This document shows, in pieces, positions 15,599-24,815 of a stretch of DNA of 38,578 nucleotides. Location of the stretch: positions 1 to 38,578 of the forward strand of contig NZ_SPEY01000081.1 of NCBI RefSeq assembly GCF_009360615.1. Direction: 5' to 3'. The first letter of the stretch is position 1. Each line of letters starts with the position of its first letter. The notes under the pieces are model-generated. The model did no database searches. It saw only the letters and a list, made by a program, of their open reading frames with translations, and was not told where the DNA came from. The position numbers and the translations under genes are program-made. Source of the DNA: Comamonas sp. (GTDB lineage: Bacteria > Pseudomonadota > Gammaproteobacteria > Burkholderiales > Burkholderiaceae_C).

Positions 15599-16507
15599 TT
15601 ACTCGATGTTCTGCACTTGTTCGCGCATTTGCTCGATCAGCACCTTCATGTCGACGCTGATGCGGGTCAGCTCCAGCGTGGCTGATTTGGAGCCCAGGGT
15701 GTTGGCTTCGCGGTGCAATTCCTGGATCAGGAAGTCCAGGCGCTTGCCGATGTCGCCGCCTTTCTTGAGCAGGCGCTCGATCTCGTCGAGGTGGGAGCCC
15801 AGACGCGTGACCTCTTCGGCCACATCGATGCGGATGGCAAAGGCCGTGGCTTCGGCCAGGGCGCGATCCTGGGCGGCCTCGGGGGCCACCGCGCCTTCAC
15901 CCAGGGCCATGGCCTCCTTCCAGCGCTCCAGGAACCTCTGGCGCTGTTGCTCCACCAGCTGCGGCACCAGCGGCACGGCAGTCCTGGCCAGCTCCCGCAG
16001 CTGCTTGATGCGGTCGAGCAGCATGTCTGCCAGGCGCTCGCCCTCGCGGGCACGAGCCGCGAGCAGTTCGGTGACGGCCTGTTCGGCCAGGGCCTGAGCG
16101 ATTTCGCTCCAGTCCGTGGTGGCGGTACCGGTGCCGGTGCACAGGCGCAGCGCGTCGGCCACGGACAGGTCGCGTGCCTTGGGCAGCCAGGCCTGGACAG
16201 CGTCCTGAAGACTCACCAGGCGCTGCAGCTGCGTGGCAGAGGGAAGGGGCAGGGACTGGTTGCTGGAGACGTCGATGGCCGCACGCACTTCGACCTTGCC
16301 GCGCTTCAGGCGCGCGGTAAGCAAGGAGCGCAGGGCCGGTTCAAGGGCGCGCAGTTCGTCGGGAAGGCGGAAGGACAAATCCAGAAAGCGGCTATTGACC
16401 GCGCGGATCTCAAGGCCCAGACGGCTGGTGGACTGGGACTCTTGACCACCCTCAGCGGATGCGCTGTGCTGGGCACTGGCGTATCCGGTCATGCTGTAAA
16501 CTGGCAT
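15599..16507 (-). CDS. yicC: YicC-family endoribonuclease
   Basis: 302 residues beginning [10 protein letters not shown], the conserved family start; an earlier in-frame ATG adds eight non-family residues. The N-terminal YicC domain includes [17 protein letters not shown]. The C-terminal DUF1732 domain ends with [22 protein letters not shown] and the [20 protein letters not shown] tail, both near-invariant in the family. E. coli YicC is reported as an endoribonuclease. Its place upstream of gmk is common in betaproteobacteria. Confidence 0.93.
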   Translation of the reverse strand: MPVYSMTGYASAQHSASAEGGQESQSTSRLGLEIRAVNSRFLDLSFRLPDELRALEPALRSLLTARLKRGKVEVRAAIDVSSNQSLPLPSATQLQRLVSLQDAVQAWLPKARDLSVADALRLCTGTGTATTDWSEIAQALAEQAVTELLAARAREGERLADMLLDRIKQLRELARTAVPLVPQLVEQQRQRFLERWKEAMALGEGAVAPEAAQDRALAEATAFAIRIDVAEEVTRLGSHLDEIERLLKKGGDIGKRLDFLIQELHREANTLGSKSATLELTRISVDMKVLIEQMREQVQNIE

Positions 16508-16581
16508 TGGACTTTTGATGGATGCTTGCAATTTCCCGATTATCCGGGTTTCGAATCATCCTTGAGGTTTACCGGTAAAAA

Positions 16582-17613
16582 ATGTCTACTAAAAACAAGC
16601 CAGCGCCCCTACCGCCGGGCAGCACCATAGGCGGATACCGGGTGGTACGCAGGATTTCCTCGGGGGGGTTCGGGATTGTCTACCTGGCTCTGGATGGCGA
16701 TGGCCAGCAGGTAGCGATCAAGGAGTATCTGCCTGCTTCGCTTGCCACTCGGGCGCCCGCCGAACTGCAGCCCGTCGTGGCGCCAGAGAAGTTGTCCCTG
16801 TATCGCCTCGGGCTCAAGAGCTTTTTCGAGGAAGGGCGCTCGCTGGCGCAGATCTCGCACGCCTCCGTGGTGAGCGTGCTGAATTTCTTTCGCGAGAACG
16901 AAACCGTCTACATGGTGATGAACTATCTGGAAGGGGCGACCCTGCAGGAGTTCATCGTCACCGCGCGCGAGCTCAAGGCCGAGAAAGTCTTCAGGGAGTC
17001 GACCATCCGTTCCCTGTTCGACGAGGTGCTGCGGGGTCTGCGCATCGTGCATCAGCACAAGATGCTGCACCTGGACATCAAACCCGCCAATATCTTCATC
17101 ACCAACGACGACAGGGCCGTACTGATCGATTTCGGCGCGGCGCGCGAGGTGTTGTCGAAGGAGGGCAACTTCATACGTCCCATGTACACCCCGGGCTTTG
17201 CCGCCCCGGAAATGTACCGGCGTGACTCCCAGCTGGGGCCCTGGACCGATATCTACGCCATTGGCGCCTGCATCTATGCCTGCATGCAGGGCATACCGCC
17301 CAACGAAGCTCCGCAGCGTCAGGACAAGGACCGTCTGGCCCTGGCCCTGAACAAGCTGCGCGGCGTGTATTCGGACAATCTGATCGAGGTGGTCGAGTGG
17401 TGCATGGCCATGGACCCGCTTTCTCGCCCGCAGTCGGTATTCGCGCTGCAAAAAGAACTGAGCCGCGAGGGCGAGCGTCGCTACACCAAGCTCAGCATGC
17501 AGGAGCGCATGCGCATGCAGTTTGACAGCATGGTGCATGACGCCAGGAAAAATCTTCAGAAACTCGGCGGCTCCGAACGTGGAGCGGTGACCGACAGCCA
17601 TCGCAAACCATGA
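16582..17613 (+). CDS. Hanks-type serine/threonine protein kinase
   Basis: 343 residues, cytoplasmic: no membrane helix follows the kinase domain. The glycine-rich loop is SSGGFGIVY (26-34), and the ATP lysine is Lys47 in VAIKEYLP. The catalytic loop is HLDIKPAN with Asp165 and Asn170; the usual HRD arginine is leucine, as in many bacterial kinases. DFG is 183-185, and the activation segment ends TPGFAAPEM. All catalytic residues are present. The C-terminal 50 residues are basic and helical. It overlaps the phosphatase gene by ATGA, so the two form a kinase/phosphatase switch. It is divergent from yicC with 74 bp between starts. I see no type VI secretion genes, with which such pairs often occur. 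The target is unknown. Confidence 0.92.
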   Translation: MSTKNKPAPLPPGSTIGGYRVVRRISSGGFGIVYLALDGDGQQVAIKEYLPASLATRAPAELQPVVAPEKLSLYRLGLKSFFEEGRSLAQISHASVVSVLNFFRENETVYMVMNYLEGATLQEFIVTARELKAEKVFRESTIRSLFDEVLRGLRIVHQHKMLHLDIKPANIFITNDDRAVLIDFGAAREVLSKEGNFIRPMYTPGFAAPEMYRRDSQLGPWTDIYAIGACIYACMQGIPPNEAPQRQDKDRLALALNKLRGVYSDNLIEVVEWCMAMDPLSRPQSVFALQKELSREGERRYTKLSMQERMRMQFDSMVHDARKNLQKLGGSERGAVTDSHRKP

Positions 17614-18515
17614 AATTTTCCGTCTTCCAGCTCAGCCGCCGCGGAGGGCGTGCCCTCAACGAAGACCGCATGGGCTACTGCTATACGCGGGAGGCCGCAT
17701 TGTTCGTGCTGGCCGACGGCATGGGCGGGCACCCGGACGGCGAAGTGGCCGCGCAGATTGCATTGCAGGTGGTTTCCACATTGTTTCAGCAAAAGGCCAG
17801 GCCCCAGCTGGAAGAGCCGGCACAGTTCCTGGAAGAGGCGCTGCTGCTGGCCCACCGCCAGATCCTGCGTTACGCCAGCGGCAAGGGCATGATGGACACG
17901 CCGCGCACCACACTGGTGGCGGCCGTCCTGCAGGAAGGCAAGGTGACCTGGATTCATTGCGGCGACTCGCGTCTGTACTGGGTGCGCGAGGGGCAGCTCG
18001 TGGAGCGTACGCGCGACCACTCGTATACCGAAATGCGCAAGGTCTCGGCCATGCTCGCGCAGGCCAACCGCAATGTGCTGTTCACCTGCCTGGGCTCGCC
18101 CTCCAAGCCCATCTTCGATGTGAGCGAGACCCGGCGGCTGGAGGAGGGCGATCAGCTGATGCTGTGCTCCGATGGCCTCTGGGGAGCGGTTCCGACACCG
18201 GAAATTCTCCAGATCATGAGCGGCAAGGCCGTGGCCCACTTCGTGCCTATGCTGGTCGATACCGCACTCAAGCGCGCGGGCGACGGCAGCGACAATGTCA
18301 CCGTGCTGGCACTGGTATGGGAAACACCGAATAATTTCGAACCGTCCTCCATCTCCACACAGGAGATCGAGGATCAGGGTTTCGAGTCCACGATACAGGT
18401 GGGTGCCCTCGAAGACTGCGAGGATGAGCTGGACGATGCGGCCATCGAGCGATCGATCGCCGAAATCAACGAGGCCATACGCCGTTCGGCGCAGCGCCCC
18501 AGAACCAAGACCTGA
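17610..18515 (+). CDS. PP2C-family serine/threonine phosphatase
   Basis: 301 residues. The metal-binding and family motifs are all present: NEDRMGY near the start, ADGMGGHPDGE, HCGDSRLYWVR, CSDGLWG and DGSDNVTVLAL. The last 60 residues are acidic (for example EDCEDELDD) and not part of the catalytic domain. It removes phosphates placed by the kinase encoded just upstream, with a 4-bp ATGA overlap giving coupled translation. It is cytoplasmic, with no membrane segments. Typical bacterial PP2C proteins are about 240 residues, so the acidic tail is an addition that may hold a regulatory or substrate contact. Confidence 0.92.
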   Translation: MKFSVFQLSRRGGRALNEDRMGYCYTREAALFVLADGMGGHPDGEVAAQIALQVVSTLFQQKARPQLEEPAQFLEEALLLAHRQILRYASGKGMMDTPRTTLVAAVLQEGKVTWIHCGDSRLYWVREGQLVERTRDHSYTEMRKVSAMLAQANRNVLFTCLGSPSKPIFDVSETRRLEEGDQLMLCSDGLWGAVPTPEILQIMSGKAVAHFVPMLVDTALKRAGDGSDNVTVLALVWETPNNFEPSSISTQEIEDQGFESTIQVGALEDCEDELDDAAIERSIAEINEAIRRSAQRPRTKT

Positions 18516-18613
18516 AACGGGTTGCAGGCCGCAGCAGGGCCGGCCTGGGCTTGAAACAACCGAACCCATCGTTTTTGGCGCAATCGCCACAAGCGTTTGC
18601 ATGGATTTTTATG

Positions 18614-19213
18614 ATGAAAATTGTGCTGGCATCCAACAACCGCGGCAAGCTTGCCGAGTTGCAGGCCATGTTTGCCCCGCTGGGCGTGGAGCTGATTCGC
18701 CAGGGCGATCTGTTCGAGGGCGAGGCTCCGGAGCCCTATGGCACGTTCGTAGAGAATGCGCTGTCGAAGGCGCGCTTTGCGGCCGAAAAGACCGGCCTGC
18801 CGGCCATTGCCGATGATGCCGGCATGTGTGTCGATCATTTCGGCGGCTTGCCCGGTGTGGATACGGCCTACTATTGCACCCAGTTCGGCTACGAGAAAAG
18901 CGACGACAACAACGTGCGCGCGCTGCTCGAGCAGATGCAGGGCGTGGCCAATCGCCGTGCCGCCATGGTCAGCACGCTGGTGGGCGTGCGCTCGCCAAAG
19001 GACCCCGAGCCGCTGATTGCCGTGGGCCGCGTGCAGGCCCTGCTCACAACCGAGCGCCGTGGCAGCAACGGCTTTGGCTTCGACCCGGTGCTGCTCATCC
19101 CCGAGCTGGGCCTGACCTTTGCAGAGATGACGCCCGAGCTCAAGCATGCACACAGCCATCGCGGGCTGTCTTCGCGAGCCATGATCGAGATGGTGAAAGA
19201 GCGGTGGTTATAA
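18614..19213 (+). CDS. rdgB: Non-canonical purine NTP pyrophosphatase (RdgB/HAM1)
   Basis: 199 residues. It starts MKIVLASNNRGKLAEL, the signature of the family; a second ATG directly before it at 18611 would add one Met. Further motifs are ADDAGMCVDHFGGLPGVDTAYY, GSNGFGFDP and the C-terminal HSHRGLSSRA. It hydrolyses dITP, XTP and ITP to monophosphates and keeps deaminated purines out of DNA. It lies 98 bp after the phosphatase gene and before hemW, a common partner. Confidence 0.95.
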   Translation: MKIVLASNNRGKLAELQAMFAPLGVELIRQGDLFEGEAPEPYGTFVENALSKARFAAEKTGLPAIADDAGMCVDHFGGLPGVDTAYYCTQFGYEKSDDNNVRALLEQMQGVANRRAAMVSTLVGVRSPKDPEPLIAVGRVQALLTTERRGSNGFGFDPVLLIPELGLTFAEMTPELKHAHSHRGLSSRAMIEMVKERWL

Positions 19214-19389
19214 CCAGCGGTTAACCCTGAGGCGCTTTGCGCCTTCCCCCTCTCTCGCTTCGCGGGATGGGGACGACGGTCTCGCTGCGGGGCGGCGGGG
19301 CCGCCCAGGCCCTTGCTTGCTGTCCCCTGGCTGGGGTGTGCTGGTTTGAGCGGCGTCGGTTTTGTTAGCGCTAGAAAAGCATATTTCCC
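19214..19389. repeat. Hairpin-rich intergenic sequence between rdgB and hemW
   Basis: 176 bp packed with short self-complementary blocks: GGCGCTTTGCGCC, CGCTTCGCG and GGGCGGCGGGGCCGCCC. From memory this resembles a REP-like element common between genes of Comamonas and Delftia. Only one copy occurs in this window, so repeat status is not shown here. Confidence 0.45.
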
Positions 19390-20619
19390 ATGATCCCCAT
19401 TCAGCCTCAAGCAGAGATCGCCGAAGCGGCGGTGCAGCGCGACATCCAGCACTACATGCGTCCCGGCACGCTGCAACTGGGCAGCCTGCCGCCCCTGTCG
19501 CTGTATGTGCACCTGCCCTGGTGTCTCAAGAAATGCCCGTACTGCGACTTCAACTCGCATGCCTGGGCCAAGGGGGATGCGCTGCCCGAGGACCGCTATA
19601 TCGATGCCCTGATGGCCGATCTGGAGAGCGCACTGCCGCTGATCTGGGGGCGCACGGTGCACAGCGTCTTCATGGGCGGGGGAACGCCCAGTCTGTTCTC
19701 GCCCGAGTCCGTGGACAAGCTGATTGCCGGCTTGCGCGCGCGTCTGCGCATGGAGCCTGATTGCGAGATCACGATGGAAGCCAACCCCGGCACCTTCGAG
19801 AAGGACCGCTTCAAGGCTTTCCGGGCGGCCGGCGTGAACCGTCTGTCGATCGGGGTGCAGAGCTTTGACGACCGCTATCTGCAGGCCGTGGGGCGCGTGC
19901 ACGATGCGGCCCAGGCCCAGGCGGCGGTGCGCGAGGCAGCCGACAATTTCGAGACCTTCAACATCGATCTGATGTATGCGCTGCCCGGCCAGAGTCTTGC
20001 CGATCTGCAGCGCGATGTGGACACTGCGCTGGGGTTTGCACCGCCGCATCTGTCGATCTATCACCTGACCATCGAGCCCAATACCTACTTCGCCAAGTAT
20101 CCGCCCCTGGTGCCCGAGGACGATACGGCCTACGAGATGCTGGACCTGATCACGGCCAGCACCCAGGGAGCCGGCATGCAGCGCTACGAAGTCTCGGCCT
20201 ATGCCAAGGAAGGCCATCAGTGCTTTCACAATAGCAACTACTGGCAGTTCGGCGATTATCTGGGCATTGGCGCGGGTGCGCACAGCAAGCTGAGCTTCGC
20301 CCATCGCATCGTGCGCCAGGTGCGTTTCCGCGATCCGGCACGCTATATGGACATGGCGCTGGCCGGCACGCCGCTGGCCCAGGACAACGAGGTCAAGCGC
20401 GCCGAGCTGCCGTTCGAATACATGCTCAACGCGCTGCGCCTGCGCGGCGGTTTCGCGCTGCAGGAGTTCATGGAGCGCACGGGCCTGCCCATGTCGGCCA
20501 TTGCCAAGGGGCTGGAGCAGGCGCAGGCCAAGGGCCTGATCACCCGGGACCTGGGCCGCGTGGTGCCGACCGAGCGCGGCTTCGACTTCCTCAGCGACCT
20601 GCAGGAAATGTTCCTGTAG
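19390..20619 (+). CDS. hemW: HemW, radical SAM heme chaperone (coproporphyrinogen oxidase-like)
   Basis: 409 residues. The radical SAM cluster motif CxxxCxxC is Cys45-Cys49-Cys52 in PWCLKKCPYCDF, with the next cysteine position replaced by Phe-Asn as in HemW rather than HemN. GGGTPSLFS, the ANPGT segment, NRLSIGVQSFDD and a C-terminal HemN_C domain follow. HemW binds heme and passes it to respiratory enzymes; it is not the oxygen-independent coproporphyrinogen oxidase. The N-terminal 30 residues before the barrel are longer than usual, and the ribosome site is weak, so an internal start (Met23) is possible. Confidence 0.92.
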   Translation: MIPIQPQAEIAEAAVQRDIQHYMRPGTLQLGSLPPLSLYVHLPWCLKKCPYCDFNSHAWAKGDALPEDRYIDALMADLESALPLIWGRTVHSVFMGGGTPSLFSPESVDKLIAGLRARLRMEPDCEITMEANPGTFEKDRFKAFRAAGVNRLSIGVQSFDDRYLQAVGRVHDAAQAQAAVREAADNFETFNIDLMYALPGQSLADLQRDVDTALGFAPPHLSIYHLTIEPNTYFAKYPPLVPEDDTAYEMLDLITASTQGAGMQRYEVSAYAKEGHQCFHNSNYWQFGDYLGIGAGAHSKLSFAHRIVRQVRFRDPARYMDMALAGTPLAQDNEVKRAELPFEYMLNALRLRGGFALQEFMERTGLPMSAIAKGLEQAQAKGLITRDLGRVVPTERGFDFLSDLQEMFL

Positions 20620-20632
20620 ACCCGGCAGGGGG

Positions 20633-20980
20633 TCAACCGCAGCGCAGCGCCGTGATCTTGCCCGCGTCATTGGTGATGACATTCAGGCGTTCCTGGTTGT
20701 ACTCCATGGTCGCAGGCTGACCCTCGCGCAGCACGCGCAGCAGGTAGGAGCCGGACTTCTGGCGGATGGTCTCCAGGGTCGACGCCACGGTGTTGTGGCC
20801 CAGGTAGATCTGTACCGGTTCCGCGTGGCATACCTGCAGCTGGCGCGCAGGTGGCGCGCGTGTGCCGTCGGTGGCGGTGCCGTTGCTGGCGCAGCCGGCC
20901 ATCAGCAGGGCTGCCGTGGCGGCAGCCAGGCCCAGCCGGGCGCGGGGGGGAATTGACGAGAGGGTTGTTCGTTGATTCAT
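20633..20980 (-). CDS. Small lipoprotein with I78-type protease inhibitor-like domain
   Basis: 115 residues from the ATG at 20980. The signal peptide ends ALLMAGC, so lipidation at that cysteine is expected. The mature domain has the I78 pattern: a first cysteine followed by Glu (CHAEP), LGHNTVASTLETIRQKSGS, a LRVLREGQPATMEYNQERLNV core and a final ITALRCG whose cysteine can pair with the first. I78 proteins inhibit serine proteases. Here the function is inferred from pattern only. The gene converges on hemW with 13 bp between stops. Confidence 0.68.
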   Translation of the reverse strand: MNQRTTLSSIPPRARLGLAAATAALLMAGCASNGTATDGTRAPPARQLQVCHAEPVQIYLGHNTVASTLETIRQKSGSYLLRVLREGQPATMEYNQERLNVITNDAGKITALRCG

Positions 20981-21142
20981 GCCCCACACCATAGCGCCAC
21001 CCGGGAGCTTGCGCATGACAGACCAGGCCTTGATGTGCAAGAGGGTGCAACAAGGTGCTGCGCAAGATGGACGGTTTGGCAGTGAATCCCCTCGGCGGAT
21101 TGGTGGTGATCTACTGCGATCTTCGGCGCTGGTGGCTGCGGC

Positions 21143-22489
21143 CTAAGGTTTGTGTGCCCCGTCCGCACTCTGAAAGATGCCGGCCTCGATATTCGCTGCC
21201 TGCAGCTTGCGCGCGGCCTTTTCGGCCCGCTTGCGGCTGTCGAAGGGCCCGCTGCGCACCCGGATGACTTCGCCCTTGTTGCTGGCCATCTTCTGCGTCA
21301 GCACGGGCAGCCTGGATTGGCTGAGCTGGGTCACGACCTTCTCGGCATTGCGGGACTCCGAGTAGACGCCCAGGTTCAGGTAGAACTTGCCTGGAACCAG
21401 ATCCGTGCCCGCAGGGGAGTTGGCCTTGGCAGCTTGTTCCTTGCGGCCTGCCCCGGCTTGGGCGGCGGGCCTGTCGGCGGTTTTCTCGGCCGGTTTATCG
21501 ACGGGCTTGTTGGCGAGCGTGTCGGCCGCCTCGGCGGTTTTCTTTTCGCCGGACACGGCTGCATCCCCGGTCTCGCCTGCTTGCAGGGATGCGGGGGGCA
21601 CGGCTGTCTCGGTTCCGGTCTTGGTTCCGGTTTCGGTGGAGGGCGACGGCCCTGGCTCTGCCGGGCGCGCTGCGGCAGCCGCAACGGCGGGCATGGGGTC
21701 CGCCGCCGGGCGAGGACGGGCCGCAGCGTCGGCGAAGGGGGCCGCCTGCGCGGTAGCGGCCGGTGCCGAGCTCTGGGGCGGCGGCGGGCTGTCGGCGGGC
21801 AGCAGGGCCAGGCCTGCCCCTGCGGCTGCGGCCACAGGCAGGGCCAGCACCAGCATGGCGGCCGTCCTGTGGCCTGGTGCCGAGGCCTGCTCCTGCAAGG
21901 CCGCATGGGCCGCAGCCATATTGGGCGCGTCCGTGATCGCCTGCAGTGTCTGGGCCCGGATCTTGCGCCAGTACCAGCCGTTGCCCAGCAGGCCGGGCAC
22001 GGCCACCGCGACCATCCACAGGGCCATGCCCAGGCCCAGCGCCATGGCATCGGGCAGGGCCGGGCGCAGGCCAAACCACCAGACCAGCGCCGCTGCCGTG
22101 ACGGCCGCCAGGTATCTGGCGGCTTCGCGCCACAGGCCGTGCAGGCTGCACCATGCCAGGGTCACCAGCGCGGCGGCCATGTTCCAGCTGGGCAGGCTGC
22201 GATCCAGGGCGTCGAAACGCTTGAACTGGGCCAGGTAATAGTGGCGTGAACGCGGGTTCAGACGGCTGGCATAGAGCCGAGGCAGCAGGCCGCTGTCCTC
22301 CTCCTCGTGCCCGGCCTCGCCGTGCAGGCTGTGCTGCATGGAGTAGGCAGCAGCGGCGAAGGCTCCGGCAATGGAGGCTGGCAAGGGGCTGGCGTCCGAA
22401 CGCAGAGGCGGGTCCAGCACAGGTTCCTGGCGCGGGTTGCGGTCAGCGGGAGCGAGCGCAGGGGTGGGGGTGTCCGAAACGGAAGGCAT
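21143..22489 (-). CDS. Membrane protein with DUF2628-like region and C-terminal SPOR domain
   Basis: 448 residues. The N-terminal soluble part (to about 85) is followed by three or four hydrophobic segments around WNMAAALVTLAW, YLAAVTAAALVWW, MALGLGMALWMVAVAVPGLL and AAMLVLALPVAAAAGAGLALL. A long Pro/Ala/Glu/Lys-rich linker (about 235-365) leads to the SPOR domain (KFYLNLGVYSESRNAEKVVTQL to the end). SPOR domains bind peptidoglycan stripped of stem peptides at the division site. The LPRLYASRLNPRSRHYYLAQFKRFD region resembles DUF2628. Role is probably cell envelope or division. The combination with a multi-pass N-terminus is less usual than single-pass SPOR proteins. Confidence 0.8.
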   Translation of the reverse strand: MPSVSDTPTPALAPADRNPRQEPVLDPPLRSDASPLPASIAGAFAAAAYSMQHSLHGEAGHEEEDSGLLPRLYASRLNPRSRHYYLAQFKRFDALDRSLPSWNMAAALVTLAWCSLHGLWREAARYLAAVTAAALVWWFGLRPALPDAMALGLGMALWMVAVAVPGLLGNGWYWRKIRAQTLQAITDAPNMAAAHAALQEQASAPGHRTAAMLVLALPVAAAAGAGLALLPADSPPPPQSSAPAATAQAAPFADAAARPRPAADPMPAVAAAAARPAEPGPSPSTETGTKTGTETAVPPASLQAGETGDAAVSGEKKTAEAADTLANKPVDKPAEKTADRPAAQAGAGRKEQAAKANSPAGTDLVPGKFYLNLGVYSESRNAEKVVTQLSQSRLPVLTQKMASNKGEVIRVRSGPFDSRKRAEKAARKLQAANIEAGIFQSADGAHKP

Positions 22490-22540
22490 GGCTGCAATTG
22501 TGTCATGGCGTTACGAGCAGACCGAAGGCAGATTTCCAAC

Positions 22541-22567
22541 AAAAAACCGGCGCGGGGCCGGTTTTTT
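22541..22567 (-). terminator. Terminator after fahA
   Basis: AAAAAACCGGC / GCCGGTTTTTT with a 5-nt loop, 20 bp after the fahA stop. The symmetrical A and T runs allow action in both directions. It separates fahA from the SPOR gene on the same strand. Confidence 0.9.
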
Positions 22568-22586
22568 GCAGAATGACCGAGGGGGC

Positions 22587-23900
22587 TCAGGCCTGGTGCG
22601 CGGGCAGCACGGTGGCGCGGCATTCGCCGAAGCCGATGCGCGCGGCACCGGGCTTTTCGCACCAGCCGCTGAAGACCACGGCGTCGCCATCGAGCAGGAA
22701 GGTGCGGGTTTCGCCATTGCTCAGGCTCAAGGGCTTTTTGCCGCCTTCGGTGATCTCCAGCAAGGCACCGGCTTCGGCGATCGTGGGGCCGGACAGCGTG
22801 CCCGTACCCAGCAGGTCGCCGGGTTGCAGGTCGCAGCCGTTGACGGTGTGGTGGGCAATCAGCTGGGCCATGGTCCAGTAGGCGTGGCGATAGCTGGTCC
22901 GGGTGATCAGCTCGGCGTCCTTGCCTTCAGCACGCATCTTTTCGGTCTGGATGGCGACCGTGAGCTGTACGTCGAGCGCTCCGCGCTGCGAGTTGGCCTC
23001 GGAGCGCAGGTAGGGCAGGGGCTGAGGGTCGCCGAAGGGGCGGTCAAAGGCCGTGCGGTAGGGCTCCAGCGCTTCCAGCGTCACGATCCAGGGTGAGATG
23101 GTGGTGGCGAAGTTCTTGGACAGAAAGGGGCCCAGCGGCTGGTATTCCCAGGCCTGGATGTCGCGGGCCGACCAGTCATTGAGCAGGCACAGGCCGAAGA
23201 TATGCCGCTCGGCGTCTTCGATGCCGACAGCCTCGCCCCAGGCATTGGCCGCGCCGGCGTAAATGCCCATCTCCAGCTCATAGTCGAGACGGTTGCAGGG
23301 CTTGAGCACGGGGTCGGTATCGGGGGCCTTGAGCTGACCGTTGGGGCGCTTGAAGTCCACGCCCGAGATGCGGATGCTGGAGGCGCGGCCATGGTAGCCG
23401 ATGGGTACCCATTTGTAGTTCTCCATCAGCGGGTTGGTGGGGCGAAACAGCTTGCCCACATTGGTGGCGTGGTGCACGGAGGTGTAGAAGTCCGTGTAGT
23501 CGCCCACCTGAGCGGGAACCGTGTACTCCACATCGCTCTGGGGCACGAGGCAGGCCTTGAGCGCGGCTTCTTCGGGCGCGTCGACGCGCAGGCCGCGCGA
23601 CAGCGCCAGGCGCAGGGCCGACCATGACGCGGGGCCCATGGCCATCAAGCCGTTGAGCCGGCCCTGCGCCGCTGCCTCGACCTGAGGCCGGACTTCGGCG
23701 CCCAGGGCCCCGGTATCGCGTACGGCCGCCATGTCCAGCACCTGGTCGCCGATCGCCACGCCGCCGCGAAAGGCTTCGCCGCTGCTCTTGCGGCGAAAGA
23801 CCGCGAAGGGCAGGTTCTGGATCGGAAAGTCGCTGCGGCCGGTGTTGGCGCTGGCGACCCAGCTCTGCAGGCCGGTGTCGTGGGTTTCGTTCAATGCCAT
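22587..23900 (-). CDS. fahA: Fumarylacetoacetase
   Basis: 437 residues from the ATG at 23900. AAGGAG is 6 nt before this codon but touches the ATG two codons upstream, so the second ATG is the better start. FAH domain features are DFYTSVHHATNVG, the metal-site segment YELEMGIYAG, NDWSARDIQAWEYQPLGPFLSKNFATTISPW, and GDLLGTGTLSG near the C-terminus. It splits 4-fumarylacetoacetate into fumarate and acetoacetate, the last step of tyrosine/homogentisate breakdown. No hmgA is present in the window. The acetoacetate link to the adjacent 3-hydroxybutyrate dehydrogenase may be a metabolic reason for their proximity, but 108 bp and no overlap separate them. Confidence 0.93.
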   Translation of the reverse strand: MALNETHDTGLQSWVASANTGRSDFPIQNLPFAVFRRKSSGEAFRGGVAIGDQVLDMAAVRDTGALGAEVRPQVEAAAQGRLNGLMAMGPASWSALRLALSRGLRVDAPEEAALKACLVPQSDVEYTVPAQVGDYTDFYTSVHHATNVGKLFRPTNPLMENYKWVPIGYHGRASSIRISGVDFKRPNGQLKAPDTDPVLKPCNRLDYELEMGIYAGAANAWGEAVGIEDAERHIFGLCLLNDWSARDIQAWEYQPLGPFLSKNFATTISPWIVTLEALEPYRTAFDRPFGDPQPLPYLRSEANSQRGALDVQLTVAIQTEKMRAEGKDAELITRTSYRHAYWTMAQLIAHHTVNGCDLQPGDLLGTGTLSGPTIAEAGALLEITEGGKKPLSLSNGETRTFLLDGDAVVFSGWCEKPGAARIGFGECRATVLPAHQA

Positions 23901-24008
23901 GTTCATCTCCTTGGAATGATTTGAATGGAACAGGCTGTGGCGCTTGTCTGCCCAGTGCCATCAGCCATGAAGGGGTGCCCGATCGGTGGAGTCTTGCCGG
24001 TGTCGCAC

Positions 24009-24815
24009 TCACGCGGCGGTAAAGCCCCCGTCCATGGTCCACTGGGCTCCTCGCACCTGGGCCGCGTTGTCGCCGGCCAGAAAGCCGACCATGGCTGCCA
24101 CCTGCTCCGCCGTCACAAAGGCCTGGGAAGGCTGCTTGGCGCCCAGCAGCCTGGCGCGGGCTGCCGCCTCTTCCAGCTGCTCGCGCTGCGCCAGGGCCTC
24201 GATCTGGGCCTGGACCAGCGGCGTGAGCACCCAGCCGGGGCAGATGGCATTGCAGGTCACGGGCGTGGTGGCCAGCTCCAGTGCCACGGATTTCGTCAGT
24301 CCCAGCAGGCCGTGCTTGCTGGCCACATAGGCGGGCTTGTGGGCCACGCCGACCAGGCCGCTGACGGAGGCCATATTGATGATGCGGCCCCAGCCGCGCT
24401 CCAGCATGGCCGGCGTGCAGGCCTGGATGCTGTGAAACGGCGCGCTCAGGTTGACGGCCATCAGCGCATCCCATTGGGACTGAGGAAAGCTCAGCACGGA
24501 TTCCACATGCTGGATGCCGGCGTTGTTGACCAGAATGTCCACGGTGCCCAGCTCGGCCGCGATGCGCCGGGCCAGCGGCGCAATCGCCTGAGCGTCGCGC
24601 AGATCCAGTGGGTAATAGCGGGCGGCCACGCCCAGTGCCTGCAGCTCGGCGAGCCGTGCGTCCGTGGCGGCCGATGCCTCGGCGCTGCCGTGCATGGCAA
24701 TCGCCGCGCCTTCGGCGGCCAGCTGCCTGGCAACGGCCCAGCCTATGCCGCTGGTGGAGCCGGTGATCCAGGCCACACGGCCTGCATGGGGTTTGCAGAG
24801 CGGGGCGGCGGTCAT
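24009..24815 (-). CDS. bdhA: D-3-hydroxybutyrate dehydrogenase (short-chain dehydrogenase)
   Basis: 268-residue classical SDR. The NAD-binding motif is TGSTSGIG (18-25), followed by NNAG (97-100) and the catalytic set Ser150, Tyr163 and Lys167 in YVASK. The substrate-carboxylate residues typical of 3-hydroxybutyrate dehydrogenase are visible as Gln102 (AGIQH) and HK at 159-160, followed by PGWVLTPLV. It interconverts D-3-hydroxybutyrate and acetoacetate with NAD, as in polyhydroxybutyrate use. It overlaps the upstream GntR gene by ATGA, so the regulator probably controls its own operon. Confidence 0.87.
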   Translation of the reverse strand: MTAAPLCKPHAGRVAWITGSTSGIGWAVARQLAAEGAAIAMHGSAEASAATDARLAELQALGVAARYYPLDLRDAQAIAPLARRIAAELGTVDILVNNAGIQHVESVLSFPQSQWDALMAVNLSAPFHSIQACTPAMLERGWGRIINMASVSGLVGVAHKPAYVASKHGLLGLTKSVALELATTPVTCNAICPGWVLTPLVQAQIEALAQREQLEEAAARARLLGAKQPSQAFVTAEQVAAMVGFLAGDNAAQVRGAQWTMDGGFTAA

